Below are positions 39,190-51,400 of a stretch of 64,000 nt of DNA, piece after piece. The position numbers and the translations under genes are program-made. The stretch is from Dermacentor variabilis (Eukaryota; Arthropoda; Arachnida; Ixodida; Ixodidae). A model generated the notes under the pieces. It was not told the origin of the DNA and did no database searches. It was given only the letters and a program-made list of their open reading frames with translations. Each line of letters opens with the position of its first letter. Position 1 is the stretch's first letter. Location: the NCBI RefSeq assembly GCF_050947875.1, contig NC_134570.1, positions 202,815,750 through 202,879,749 on the forward strand, in the 5' to 3' direction.

Positions 39190-39965
39190 TACAGGAGAGC
39201 AAGCAATTTCTTTTCTTCTGTAAATTTTCTTCCGATGCTCAGGGTTGCCTCTGAGTGCGCGACCCAGACAAACGTACTCCTACAGATATTCTACAGTCTG
39301 ACTGTCGATAAATAATTTTCATTTTCTTACTAGCATAATATACACTGCATTTGTCTTCTGCATATTAAGCTTCCACCCCACATTGGTAAACATTTTTTTT
39401 CTGTTAAGGTCCTCAATAATTTCTTGCAATTCATCCTAAGCATTGCTGAACAGGACCATGTCATCTGCAAACAGAAGGCTGTGAGGATATTTGAAATTAA
39501 TTTTAATTTATAATTATTCCCAGCCATAAGGTGAATGGCACTGGTGATATTTCCTCTCCTGACATGACCTCTTTCTTGATAGGTACTTTTCCCCTTTAAT
39601 TGTGGAGAATTATTGCAGCTGTAGAATCTTTATGGGTATTCGCCAAGATATTCTTGTATGTTCCCGGTACTCATTGACTGCGCAATACCTCGACGATGCT
39701 TATATCTACGGAATTAAATGCCTTTTCACACCCTTTACAAGCATATAGATAGGCATATATAGAGGTTCTTTGTACTCCGCAGATTTCTCGATTACGTGAT
39801 TCATGATATGGATGTGATCCATTGTACATCAGCTCCATTTCATCAATCAATATTACAATAACAACGCTAGTCAACTCCTGGCTTGTGTGCGAATCGACCT
39901 GGATTGGTACACAAGCCATAAGCGTAAACCTACCTGGACCAGCAACACTTTCTAATATCCACACC

Positions 39966-42505
39966 TAGGAATAATGACACATGAGAAGTTCTTTTTTGTC
40001 ATACGCATTGTTCCGTTTCTTGTTGTGTAATTTAGAATTATTTTCCTAGAAAATGTAATTATCTACACCAGGAAATTTTAGTGGCTGTATAACTTACTAT
40101 GTCATTGTCCCTTACAGTGCTTTATGTACACGCGTATGTGCCTTCTGGTTAGTAGCACCAGCTGTCGTTGTCGCTTCGTGCGACCACAGTCACGCCAAAA
40201 TGCTGCAAAACGACTTTAAGTGAAAGAAAACTTGCCTACCAACCTGGATTTCGCCTCTCTCTGTGAGAAGCCTCGTCACGCGCGTATCAGGTGAGCAACA
40301 TCTTCCTTTCATACATGCGACCCTGTGAGTATATGGGAAAAAATATGGAAGCTCACTGGCAATTGTCGTCTGAAATGTCTTAAAAGAGATTCGTCGCGCC
40401 ATGCGCAGCCAACGACAAAGAGCTCGGCGACAAAGGCGGCGGGAGTCGAACCGACGAAGATGTGGCCAAGTGATCGCGACTGCAGCAAGAAATAAAACAA
40501 CTCATGGCATTGAAACGTGCCAACGAAACTGTCGAAGAACAACAGAAGGGATTGTAGAACGACAGATTTCACAAGCGTGCCACGTGCGTGGCCGAAATGA
40601 CTGAGCAGTGAGAAGCTCGACTAGCTGCAGACGTTGCAAGCAGCATGGCAAGGCCGAGGAACGTCTCTCTTTGGCATTGCTGCGGCGGCCATGTTGAAAC
40701 AGGACTTAATCGACGACCAGTTTGGCTTTGCGTTTTCTGTGTGCGTGAAGCTGTGCAGAAGCAGGACTTGGGCTGCGTCATTGTCCCCCGTGTACGCGAC
40801 CTTGGCTTTGGCGTTTCTCGACGTTGAAGAATTCTCGTTGCGTTAGGTGTGTAGAATGTGTAGGACTTCGCTTGCGCAAACTAAAGTACCGTTGTACCCT
40901 GCGTGCAATGGGCACAAACATCCGCCCAAGCCAGCACAACTACGTCCGCTCAACTGTATACTGAAGCTTAAGGTTTATCCTCACATATCCTTCGTGTAAG
41001 TGCGAAAGCTTTTCTACAGCACCGGCCACTGTGGCATGAAGCCACGGAACGGTCTTTGAGCAAATCTGCAATCCTCCTGCTCCTGTGCCCACCGAGTAAA
41101 CCTGTATGCTTTCTGCAATGCAGTGTGAACGACTACGCGTATCATGTTTGCAATAAAACAACATTCTATCAGCGACATCGCGTGACTGCAAACGATTAAA
41201 TTAGAAACCGGTCAAATAACAGCGTTGCAATGCCTAACTTAACTGGTACAAGAGAATGACTATTATGATAAATGAAAACGTGCTGTCTCACGATATTCCG
41301 TGGTTGGCGAAGCCAATTTGTCTAATTTTTACCGCCAAACTCTATATGTTTGTACGAAACTGTGTCAGCAAAGTTTCTGCATGTGTGAGTGCAAACCGTC
41401 ACGTCAAGAAAGCTAGTGTAAAAGTAGAGTCTAGTCTTGTAGGTTCATTAGCACAAGTGTCAAAGTTGAGTGATTGAAGACCCAGTTTCTCGGCGCGGCA
41501 CTCGTTCGCCGCCGCTAGGGAGCGCGCCGCTATAGCAACCGTGTCTGTGTAAAGGCCATAATAAACATACACGTACAGGCATGTATCGTCCAATGCGTGT
41601 TAGTCTATAGAGTGACGACAGTGTCGCCCTGCGACTTCATCGGCAGTTCTTCAGCGGTTCCATGGGGCGGAAGTGTGTGTGCGCACGGAAGAGGAGCAAC
41701 GTGTCCTTCTAGAACGACAAAGGGAGCGACAGCGAAAATGGGTGGGCCGGCGTGGGGAAGCCGCTAAGGCCGAACGTGCATCCGTCGATGAGCCTGGACT
41801 ATCCTGCGTTTCGGACCTCCCAAGATCCACAGCGTGCACGTCAAGAACAGCGGCGTGAGCAAAACTGAAAATGCCCACGGCGGGTCCACGGTCCCACGGT
41901 CGTCGCGATCGCTCACAAAATTGCATTTACGCTGAAACCGCGTGATGCGGTGTGGTTCACATGCGCCCTCTGGTTGTCCAAATAGGTAACCAGCAACTGG
42001 CAACATGCATCAGCTAGTTGGCAGCCTCGTGGGCTGGCTACCAGCAATACTTCGCGCCGTGGCAGGATTTTGTAATTAAGTTTTCTCTCTTATTGGTTAT
42101 GTTTTTATTGGTTAGATCAAGCGGTTCGCATGCTCCGGCATCCGCACTTCGGTTTGGGGACGCGATGTCTGTTGAAAGCCAGCAAATACTCGGCGTGCGC
42201 AGAGCAACACTGTTCGAAGTCGGCAACTATCGCCAACTCCAGACGACACTGGCATATTTTTGTCGATGTAGGTTGGAGTTTCCGCGTCACGGTGAAAACG
42301 CGACTCTTCCACTGTCACATTTTGTGCTGCATGTGCGGCGTTGACGTGGTGACCCACCTTTGGAACACTGTGCTGTCGTCTTACCTGTACCACTTTTTTA
42401 TTTGTTTATTTCTACCGCATAAGGTTGCGGCAACATGCGTCACTATGTGCTCGGTTGTGAATGGCGCGATGGCGCACTTTTTGTAGCTGTGCTAGCGAAT
42501 GCTTC
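39966..42505. other. No recognised gene (2.5 kb)
   Basis: A basic frame at 41673-41858 (EEEQRVLLERQRERQRKW) resembles the Arg/Glu-rich leader of some large transposons but is too short to assign. Other frames at 40190-40850 and 42018-42486 have no motif I know. No repeat structure was noticed. Confidence 0.4.
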
Positions 42506-42774
42506 TGTTGTGGGCAAGCGACGCACCACCGCTCCTCGGCTTGACAAAGCACCAGCGTGGAAGACAGGGGAAGCGACCCCATCCCGAGTCGAGTTCTGAG
42601 AATCCTTCGTCGTCGCCCTCAGCGTCTCGGTTATCGGACAGGGGCCGAGCGTTTGCCCCCTCGAACACATGCAGCTTTCGTCTGCGTCTTTTGTAGAAAA
42701 TAAACGTATTCTGTTTTCTGCCACCAACCGATGTGCACTCCTTTCACGGATGGGGCCAGACCTCGTACGTAACA
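42506..42774 (+). mobile_element. 5' LTR of Ty3/gypsy-type element
   Basis: The segment starts TGTTGTGGGCAAGCGACG and ends GTACGTAACA, giving TGTT/AACA ends. It contains AAAATAAACG near 42697 as a possible polyadenylation signal. It lies about 200 bases upstream of a gag-like frame. A CTCGCGATGAGGCAGGAG stretch follows at once, in the position of a primer-binding site. No second copy lies at the other end. Confidence 0.65.
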
Positions 42775-42899
42775 CTCGCGATGAGGCAGGAGTTGCGAAG
42801 CGCATAAGTTTTCGAAGTTAAGGCCGTAAGCTACAGGACGAATGCACGGCGCTGTCGAGCCTTTCTCGGGGGAAATCATGGGAATCGTGGATCCTGCGC

Positions 42900-45800
42900 C
42901 TACACTTTTACTTCGTGGCGAGCGACGTCAGCGACGAAGTGAAGAAGCGGGCACTTCTCCTCACGCTTTGTGGAGCCGACAGTTTCGAACACTGTGCGCG
43001 CGCTGATAGCGCCGAAGATACCGAGAGAAGTCAACTTCAATGATTTAGTGACACTTCTCGGGCGACACTTCGACACCAGGACATCCGAGCTTTACAGCTT
43101 GTACGAGTTTCAAAGACCCAACCAACGGCCAGACGAGTCGATCACCAGCTACGCTGAGGCCCTCGGAACCTTCACAGCCGACTGCAACTTTGGAGCGCTG
43201 CCTTCGGCTACAATATCGACGACGTCACCTGACACCCAAACGACAGCTTCAGAAGCGAACCCAACTATGCCACGCCAACATGTCATGCTCCGGGAGAGGT
43301 TCGTCCGCGGCGTCTGGGACGAACATGTTCCACAGAGACTGTTCGCAGAAAAAGCCTGACATTTCAACGCGCTGGGGACTTAGCCCTGTCAGCGGAAAGT
43401 GCGTCAAGGCATCAGCGAGATATCAAGGGAGTGCCAAACGCGGGGGAAATTAACAGGACATCGCAAATCAAGCCAGGAGGCAAGCGTACGTCAGCACGAC
43501 ATTGTTTTCAATGCGACGGCTTGCATGACCCAGAAACGTGCCAATTCAAGGCAGCCGAGTGCCGTTTCTGCTCCAAGGAAGGTCACATCGAGCGTGCCTG
43601 CATCTCAAATAAAAACACGGAACCACGCTCCGACAACTGGCAGCTACGGGAACAGAGTGCCAACCCACCACCCGGCGGCAAATCCTGCTGCAAGCTGCAC
43701 ACAGTGAGTGTATGTACACACTGCTCCAAGTTCCTCGTGGACTTGAGATTGGAGGGAAAGCCGGTCCAGTTTGAGGTGGACACAGGTACGGCATGCTCCC
43801 TGATGAGCGAGGACACGGACTACAGGATGTGGAAGAAAAACACTGTTTGACTTTCATGCAAGCCGCTCGATTTGCGCACATGATCAGGTAAAGAATTACA
43901 TGTCCTGGGCTCCGCACAAGTTCGTGTGAGGTTGAGTTCAAAGGACTATCTGCTGCCGTTGTTGGTTATGAAGGGCACCGGGTGCAACCTCCTAGGAATA
44001 GATTGGTTTTTGGCACTTCACATTGAGGTGATGGGGATCAACCGCGTTGGAGAGCCAGCACTAGAAATTACAGAGATCCTGGTATGACACCCAGATGTCT
44101 TCAAGGAAGACATTGGAAGCTATACAGGTGCTTTAGTTCACCTGGAACTCGAAGACCATGTGACAGCAAATTTTTGCAAGGCTTGTCCGATTTCAGTGGC
44201 GCTGCAGGCGCTTATGGAACATAAGCATGATCATCTACAGCGCCGAGGCATCCTAAAACCAACGCAGCACACCAAATAGGCAACCCCATTGGTACTTGTT
44301 TGGAAGACCGACGGTACACTCAGTGTCTGTGGTAACTACAGGAGCACTCTTAATGCAGCAGCGAAGAAGGCATGATACCCGCTACCAACCACAGATGATT
44401 AAGTGTTCGCAAACCTTTATGGTGATGAAGAAACTGCTGCACTGCTCACAGTGAACGCCATAAAACGACTATTCAGGGTGGAATGCCTCCCGTTCTGAAT
44501 TTCCGCTGCACCAGCTATCTTCCAGTGCGTGAGGGAGACAAAGATACCTGGAATTTCAGGGGTGATTGTTCACCTTGACGACATCGTTGTCAAAGGGAAT
44601 AGTGCAAATGAGCACACACAGCGTCTGAATCAGGTTCTGTCGAGGCTAACTGAGAAAGGCATACGCCTCAAGAAAGAAAAATGCAGGTTGTGAATTACGT
44701 CAGTTGAGTTTCTGGCAAATCCAATTGACAGCAATGGTGTTCGCAGCACCGAGGAAAAAGTTGAGGCTATACTTCAAGCACCCAAACCATCTGACAAGAC
44801 ATCCCTAAAGGCTTTTCCGGGCTTTATTTCATTTGACGGCTGCTTTTTGAAGAACGGAGTGATGGTTGCGGTGGAATTGTATAGGCTCCTAGAGAAGAAC
44901 ACGCCCTGGAAGTGGAAGAGCAAGCATCAAACCAATTTCGAGGTGCTTAAGGAGATGATCCGTGCACCTACAGTGCTCGCTCTCTACAACGAGACGAAGC
45001 CCCTTCATTTGTTAATGGATGCATCGCAGTACGGCGTTGATGCCGTCCTCGCTCGAGAAGATGCTATTTGCCCAGAGGTGTCCATTGCATACGGTTCATG
45101 AACACTGGAAAGTACCGAAAAGAGCTACTTTCAGCTCAACAAAGAAAGTGTAGCAGTAATCTACGGCATCAGTCATTTTCATTAGTATATCGCTGCCCGG
45201 CATGTGACCATAATAACAGATCGCCAGGCACTGATTGCAATCGTGAGTGAAACAAAGCAAGTACCCCGGGTCTTTTCATCAAGGATGACGCGATGGTGCC
45301 TTAAACTAGCAACGTACGATTACAAGTTGCTGTATTAGCCCACTGCACCAAAATGCGGACACTCTAAGCTGACTTCCACTACCAACAGAAGTTGATGAGC
45401 CTTATCCCCCGGGAGACGTGCTCATGTTGGCTACCCTGCCCAGCTTCGAGCTTTCACCACGTCAACTAGCACGAATGACTCGAGCGGACTCAGTTTTATC
45501 CCAGGTGCTGGAGGCTGTCTCAAACGGTAACATTAATAAACTGCCAAAAGAACAGTTTTCATCGTGCAGGAAACTGGAGACTGAGCTTTCAGCACAGGAA
45601 GGGTGCCTTGTTAGTGGCTCCCTGATGGTAACTCCAACAAAGGCAGTATTTACCTTTATATCTTAAACTCGCACGTGCAAACCACCACATAATTCTGGCA
45701 ATGAAGTCATGCGAACAAAGGTACTTTTGGTGGCCAGGCATTGAGGCAGGTATCGAACGGCTCGCTAGAAACAGTCCAACTTGTCGTCAACCGTAAAGGG

Positions 45801-46370
45801 CCTCAGTTCCCAAATGGGAACGCACAAGAACGCCTTCGAACACAGTTCATGTAGACTTCGTTGGTTCCGTAGAAGGCAGAATGCTGGCTAATTGTTGTGG
45901 ATGCCAACAGCAAATGGTTGGAAGTGTGCTTCATGCGCAATAGTCAGTCTGCCACATTGATTGAGGAACTCCAGAACCTTTTCGCAGCTTTTGGGCTTCC
46001 CAAAAAACTTGTGTCTGATAACGGACCATCCTATGTTTCAGTAGAAATTGAGAGCTTCCTACAGAAGAAAGGCGTGACCCATGTAACAAGTGCACCGTAT
46101 CATCCTACAACGAATGGCGAAGCAGAAAGGATAGTTTTTGAAACAAACCGAGCATTAGCCGTAAACGAGTACGGAACATTCGCGTGTAGGCTGGCCCTGC
46201 TTTTGCTAAAGCAACAGACCACCGTCTGCACATCAACGGGCGAAATGCCAGCTGCACATGTGTTCGGGCGTGAGCTGGATACAGCTCTCACGTGCATTCA
46301 ACCGCAAGCAAAAGCGAACAAAATCCATACCAACTACAATAGGGACACAAAGTCGAGAACGCCTTAGGAT
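42900..46370 (+). pseudogene. Degraded Ty3/gypsy gag-pol
   Basis: The order of domains is canonical. Gag capsid: RALIAPKIPREVNFNDLVTL at 43000, then FVRGVWDEHVPQRLFAEK. Two CCHC knuckles: CFQCDGLHDPETC and CRFCSKEGHIERAC, 43500-43610. Protease: EVDTGTACSLMS, 43770. RT is broken by many stops, with an HLDDIVV box near 44580. RNase H: LLMDASQYGVDAVLA, 45010. Integrase: the first Asp near 45900, then SDNGPSYVS and HPTTNGEAERIV, 46010-46130. Frameshifts at about 43360 and 43430, stops in RT and a split integrase zinc region show it is dead. The 3' LTR is absent. The element stops near 46560, where the inverted-repeat complex starts. Confidence 0.88.
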
Positions 46371-46572
46371 AACAAAGAAGCTTACACAGTCAGTGAGCTA
46401 GAGCAAATTAATGTTATTCGATTGCTTTGGGCATGACCCAAATGGCCCATTCATGTAGCGACAACCTAGCTAGCTAATGCGCAGCCACATTAAAAGGAGA
46501 AGTGCATAGGCTAACAAGCAGGTGCACACTAACTGTACTTCATCTCAAAGCAAACCAAGATTATCAAGCTAC

Positions 46573-46662
46573 TATAGAGATCTCGATTAAGGGGGTGCAA
46601 GCGTTGAGGCCCCGTAGTACTTGAGCTCCGTAGTACTTGGGACCTCAACGATTGTATCCCCC
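46573..46662. repeat. Hairpin hinge at outer edge of left arm
   Basis: GGGGGTGCAAGCGTTGAGG (46591-46609) pairs imperfectly with CCTCAACGATTGTATCCCCC (46643-46662) around a 33-base loop that itself repeats CGTAGTACTT twice. The outer half, 46573-46609, resembles in direct orientation the last 37 bases of the window, which end ATGCAATCGTTGAGG. The window edge therefore cuts the right arm at the equivalent hinge. Confidence 0.75.
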
Positions 46663-48669
46663 TGATCTTGCACGGGAAATGGTTGACGTAGTAAGTTGTT
46701 TTATGTTTCCCTTCCTTAATCAGTAACAGCTTAAACAGCTACACGACAATGAAATGAAATGTGGGCTCATATGGTGCACAAGACATAAGTAGGAGAGAAC
46801 ATTTGCCATGCTTGCTGTAACACCAATTGTAGGCAAAGAATGCATGTTCATTGTGTCAGTGCAACTTGCACCTACCTCTAATGAAAGCACAGAATGTCTG
46901 CATTGTAGACATTAGTTCATTAGCACCGTGTGCATGGCAGCACAAGAAAATAAGGGAATGTTTATTGCCATATCTTATTTTCTGAGCCAACAGACAGTTT
47001 CTTGGGTGAAGCTTTGTGCCGAATTCATAATATGTTGTGTCTAAATCTGCAATGCGGACATGTCCTGTTTTCCACTGACTTAAGTAGTCAAATGAATGCA
47101 CATAGCCCCATAAGCACTGTGAAACAGAATGCAGAAATTTGCAGTTAAGAAGCCATAGTGACTCCCCATTCTGTGCTGAACATAAGATAGAAAACAATGC
47201 GTAGTGGCAAATTGGGTGCCCATTCACATCTGTCATACAAATTCATATATTACAAGTAATCTTTCACTCGTTCTCGTATAGCTTACGGTTGCACGAACCT
47301 TACTGCAGCATCCTCCGTGGAGTAAAATAATCTTTCAAGTCACAGTTACTTGCTCACTCTATAAACATATATTAACCCCCAGGCTCTCCTGTATTCCTTC
47401 ACGCATGCAACCATAGCATGGCTGTGCTCAATCACCTCTTTCCATTCCACTGAAATGAACATGGCATATATTTGTTACCAAAATGTTCTCTGAAGCATAA
47501 CTGTTTATCATTCTTTAAGCCTTTGAGAAGTAAGGATGGATGTTCATCCTTGCTGTTGTGGCATTTCATAAGTTCTAACCTACCGTCATATTTCTAAACA
47601 AGCAATGATGAAATTAAATAGCCAAGTCATACCATTAGTACAACTGACGTATTGCTTCCGTAGGGAGTCTCAGTGCCACCTCCCCAATTTCGTAAATACT
47701 TAGACATGTTGACAACTTAGACATGTTGAAGTTCACTTCACAGCCTATGTTTTAACATGACAAATGAGCCAGATTAACCAAACAGCCCTTATATCATTCT
47801 CTTAATCACTTGAAATACTAACTAGCACACGGCATATAGTCATATTATATTCTGTTTGTATTTTTGGTGAATTGCACAAATGATATTTGTCACCCTTATA
47901 GCCTAGCTAATGCTGTATTTCTTTACAAAAATTAAGCAACAACCTTACTTGGTACATTGCTGCGAGAACTATACCTAGCTTCACAGTAGCACTGCACATG
48001 TACCCTCAGGCCACATCGTAGACATGCTTATATACTTACTAGAGGCTGGCCACAATCAGCACAATTTTGAAATCTAGATGAACAGGATGCGAATTCATGT
48101 CCATCAAATAAATGTCTGTTCCATTGAGAGGCTGTGTATTTGTGAGCGATATAGTTATCGATTCACTATAGTTATGGCAGATTACACAAAACAACAATAT
48201 CGAGTTCTCTCTGAGAAGCTGTTTTGCCACTTCTATATGCAGCAAAGTAAGACTTCACAAAGCACAAATATGGTTTAGGCGCATCTTTGTGCATTGTATA
48301 AGAAGTTGCGGTGGGCGAATCTTAATTTTTTTTCAAACACAAATTGAAATAAAAAAGTAAGCATCAAATATTGAATAGTGACACGATGACGTAAGTACTT
48401 GAAGTAGCAATATTTATTTCGATATATTTAGGTACTACCTCTTAACCAACTAATGCAAAAGATAGCCAACTAATGAGGACAAAGGATAAATTTTAAATGC
48501 AATGCTACTAATTGTTCTATTAAAAAATCTACTTGAATACTCTATCAAGAACTTTAGAGCCTCGTTGCAAAGACGCTTTCCAAGACATAATGGCTGCTAT
48601 ATGAAGAGCTTCCAAAAATGCACAGTAAATTGTTATCAAAAAACATGAAAGTTGTAAAGAAAATAAACT
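46643..48669. repeat. Left outer arm of large inverted repeat
   Basis: It matches 61722-64000 in inverted orientation along its whole length. Shared landmarks include CATATGGTGCACAAGACA, GTGTGCATGGCAGCACAAG, CCAGGCTCTCCTGTATTCC and TTGCATTTTTGG-like stretches. By eye, identity is roughly 85-90 percent with small indels. A frame for about 120 residues (46856-47236, minus) exists in both arms, but its differences are mostly amino-acid changing, so I doubt that it is a gene. No known protein family is visible. The identity of the arm is unknown. Confidence 0.85.
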
Positions 48670-49782
48670 TAATGAAGGACCAAACTTTTGCGGACACATG
48701 TAAAAGGACTTGTTACAAGGAAAACAGCACAGACATATCGCGTAAATGATAAATCTGCTAGATCGAGAGATGTGTGGTTGGCTTTTATGAAAAAAAAAGC
48801 CCATGGGAAAGTTTTGTGCCAATATGGCTAAAAGATACTTTCGTCACCGTGCTTGCCTTTGGGAGGCAACATACGTTTGTTCACATGCAAGTACTTGTCA
48901 CATATCCGTTGTTAAAAACTTCCAATTTATATGTTGACACAAAAGCAACCGCTGATCACGGAAAAAGAATAGAATTGTCATATAATATACAAAACATTTA
49001 GAACATCAGGGTACTATTTTTCACATTACGCAAATACTCGTGAAAGACAAACTGCAAGAAACAGCATAGCACTTTGGCGTAATCCTTAACTGATTATGTC
49101 AATGAGTTTCCCATTTCATGTGGCAAAGTTGCATAGCGTAGATGGGATTTGAAATCTGTGATTCGGAGATGCGTTATTGTGTCTGGGTACAAGTATTATA
49201 TAATTAATCATTCTGGGAATAAAGAAATAACAGGCATTGTTTACCAGTATGTCATCATGCCACTTCTATCTGAAAAGTGACTTTCATTTCAAGTCAAACT
49301 TGCATTGAGCATCACGTTTATGTGCCCATATATGTGCACCCCATGAAACGTTGCTTTAAGTTATGACCAGTCTCATGTCATTCCTGTATGTAATTGTGGT
49401 TTTACACAATACACCTATAAAACTTCTGATCACCATCCTAGTACATTTCCTTGCATTTGCACCATAGGCTTTCTGCCACAACAGCCTCTTCGCACCCACG
49501 ATAAATGCTGCAGTCAGTAAAATAGAGCTTTAGATTATTTCCTAAACTGCTTTCATTCCAGCAAGTAGACGCCGAGCAGACGCTGTGCCACACGTGAACA
49601 TTTATGAGGGCATTCATCCTTGCTGTTTATTAAGGTGGCTGCAAAGTAAATGGAGGGAAAGTGTACAGGTGAAGCGGAGCTCCGCTGTCACATGCACGTA
49701 AACAATATTTATGGTTATGGCGTCAAAACATTTTTTGCGTCAATCCTCCAGCCATGGAGCATGTACTGACAGGATGGAAAGC
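48670..49782. other. No recognised feature; one diverged repeat
   Basis: Near 49567-49625 a segment (GACGCCGAGCAGACGCTGTG ... GAGGGCATTCATCC) is a diverged direct copy of 49783-49850. Nothing else was identified. Confidence 0.45.
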
Positions 49783-50012
49783 AGACACCGAGCAGACGGC
49801 ACAGCGCGATGAGCACATCTTGAGGGGCATTCAGCATTCCTATTAGCTAAGGAGCCCAGCAGCTTCTCCAGTGCTGCAAGAAACTACTGAGGTGGAGTAC
49901 AGCTCGCAGAAGACATTGTTAGCGTGAAAGGTTGGTGTCGTGTTCCAGGGCTTCCGTGAACGAAGAGGCAGACTGAACTTGAAACATGTTTTATTGCATG
50001 AAAGCAACTTAA

Positions 50013-51114
50013 AGGGAAGCTGAAAGGTTTTCCACAAAAAATGAGTGAACATGTGTACATAATGGTTTTCAACCCTCCGAATTCGAATATCGTATCGAAA
50101 TTGTGCGAAAGAAAGCGCAAATATATTTTATTTCGACGAAAAGTGCAGCAGCAGACACGCCCAGCTCGCGCGTCTTGTTTCCGCATGTGATTGGTCGGGC
50201 GCCTCGTGACGTCAACTCTAGTGACCGACTGCTGCCGCTACACATGAAGCGCGGTGCCAGGTAGTTTGGTGCTGTTTTTCTGAGACGGTAATGGAAAATT
50301 TAGAGAGACGGCGTTTTTCTAAGGAGTTCGGCGTTACTCCCTACATGTACGGGCCGATTGCGAAGAGCCGGCCTCTCGAAGAAGCAAACGATGCTGGTGC
50401 GAGCAGTGCTTTCGACGCGAACGAAAGCAAAGTCTTTGGATCTCCTCGTGTTGACAATGCTCCTTGGTGAGTATGTTTTTTGCAAAGCGATCTAGTGATC
50501 TCGCCGATCTAGTGAGCTCGTTTCCGGTCAAACAACTGTAGTGTTGTGTTCCTGCTTGCCTCCTCGTGGAACGTAAGCGGGGATGCGATCGTCGGCATTT
50601 GTGCGCTCTCTAAAGCTGTCGGCAATCTACAAAGACGGTTTAACCGCGTGAAAAGCTTCCCGGTTCATGCAGTACGTGTAGTGACCTTCATCTGCGCGCC
50701 ATCCGCACACTACTCGTAACCGAAGTCGTAAAGGCGGCGAATTCCGTCGGCTACGCGAGACCACTCTACATACACGACAGACGCACCAACAAAGGACTGC
50801 AGGGTCGATCGAAGCAGATTACGATGGCACGCACGCAGAAACAAGCACGGTGAGGCACGGTCGCGCAGGCTGCGAAGGAACAAAACACTAGAGTTGACGT
50901 CACAACACCGCGGTTTCCGGTCTCCGCTCGCATCGTCAGCGTCAGCAGCAGCGCGCGGCATTCGACGGGGGGCGGAGTTACAGCGCAATTTTAACCGACG
51001 ATTACGTCGCTCCTAATTGAAAAAAAAAACCTAAATTTTACCTACATGGTTTATAAGGTTCCCGCATCCGTATATAAGCGTCTTATTTAATTTGACAGAC
51101 TCTTCAGCTTCCCT
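50013..51114 (+). mobile_element. TTAA-flanked DNA element with P2X7-like first exon
   Basis: The ends AGGGAAGCTGAA (50013) and TTCAGCTTCCCT (51114) are inverted repeats, flanked by TTAA at 50009-50012 and 51115-51118. TTAA duplication is characteristic of piggyBac and Kolobok superfamilies (family knowledge). Inside, a plus-strand Met at 50291 opens a frame with RRRFSKEFGVTPYMYGPIA, then PRVDNAPW, ending at a GTGAGT donor at 50468. This resembles the N-terminal exon of P2X7-C-terminal-like proteins found in many copies in arthropods (by memory). No transposase is present. Inner segments around GTGACGTCAACTCTAG (50207) and CTAGAGTTGACGTCAC (50889) are also inverted. It may be non-autonomous, or may have captured a host exon. 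Confidence 0.7.
50291..50468 (+). CDS. Putative first exon, P2X7-like N-terminus
   Basis: The frame starts at a Met and is open for 59 codons to a GT donor (CCTTG|GTGAGT). It carries a VTPYMYGPIA segment followed by an acidic/Ser-rich stretch and DNAPW, after which the known family continues with a Cys-rich motif (CxCGxC). No continuation is found before the element ends at 51114, so the gene is incomplete here. Confidence 0.4.
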
Positions 51115-51136
51115 TTAACGTAGCAGAATGACAGCC

Positions 51137-51400
51137 AAGAAATATAAGGACCCGCCGTGGTTGCTCAGTGGCTATGGTGTTGGGCTGCTGAGCACGAGGT
51201 CCCGGGATCGAATCCCGGCCACGGCTTCCGCATTTCGATGGAGGCGAAATGCGAAAACACCCGTGTGCTTAGATTTAGGTGCACGTTAAAGAACCCCAGG
51301 TGGTCAAAATTTCCGGAGTCCTCCACTACGGCGTGCCTCATAATCAGAAAGTGGTTTTGGCACGTAAAACCCCAAATATTATTATTAAGAAATATAAGGA
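51137..51400 (+). mobile_element. tRNA-derived SINE (Ruka-like) with perfect target duplication
   Basis: The body 51151-51386 starts CCCGCCGTGGTTGCTCAGTGG (A-box region), has GGGATCGAATCCCGGCC (B box), GGAGGCGAAATGCG, GCACGTTAAAGAACCCCAGG, CCACTACGGCGTGCC and TTTTGGCACGTAAAACCCC, and ends in an ATT tail. It is flanked by AAGAAATATAAGGA at 51137-51150 and 51387-51400, an exact 14-bp duplication. This is the best-preserved and probably youngest SINE of the three. RNA polymerase III boxes look intact, but it is a SINE, not a tRNA gene. Confidence 0.95.

Larger units (their letters stand above)
36682..39965 (-). mobile_element. RTE LINE, one copy split by two insertions
   Basis: Three minus-strand pieces are in the correct order. 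Piece 39190-39965 has CEKAFNSVDISIVEVL (RT block with catalytic Asp changed to Asn in the FDS context), a frameshifted ADDMVLFSNA-like box near 39470 and the thumb. Piece 37970-38235 has RQSAYGRHYKIISRSLSPSL and AYNRGTLPVLTYEEET. Piece 36682-36994 has RVADIPAEIMSKNR, then AEAFLLQCT and a TGATGATGAT tail, the normal RTE 3' end. The second and third pieces join exactly in frame when the CR1 insert and one copy of its 6-bp target duplication are ignored. Stops and frameshifts make the copy inactive. Confidence 0.8.

Noticed and set aside
40190..40846. Several overlapping 60-87-codon frames as a possible transposase
   Set aside because: Weak resemblance in one frame only, no catalytic motif and no ends found.
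41673..41858. Basic Arg/Glu-rich frame as the start of a Helitron-type protein
   Set aside because: Too short and low in complexity; no replication-initiator or helicase motif follows.
51151..51386. tRNA gene
   Set aside because: It has polymerase III boxes, but the body, tail and 14-bp target duplication show a SINE. The same applies to 19063-19290 and 38693-38925.
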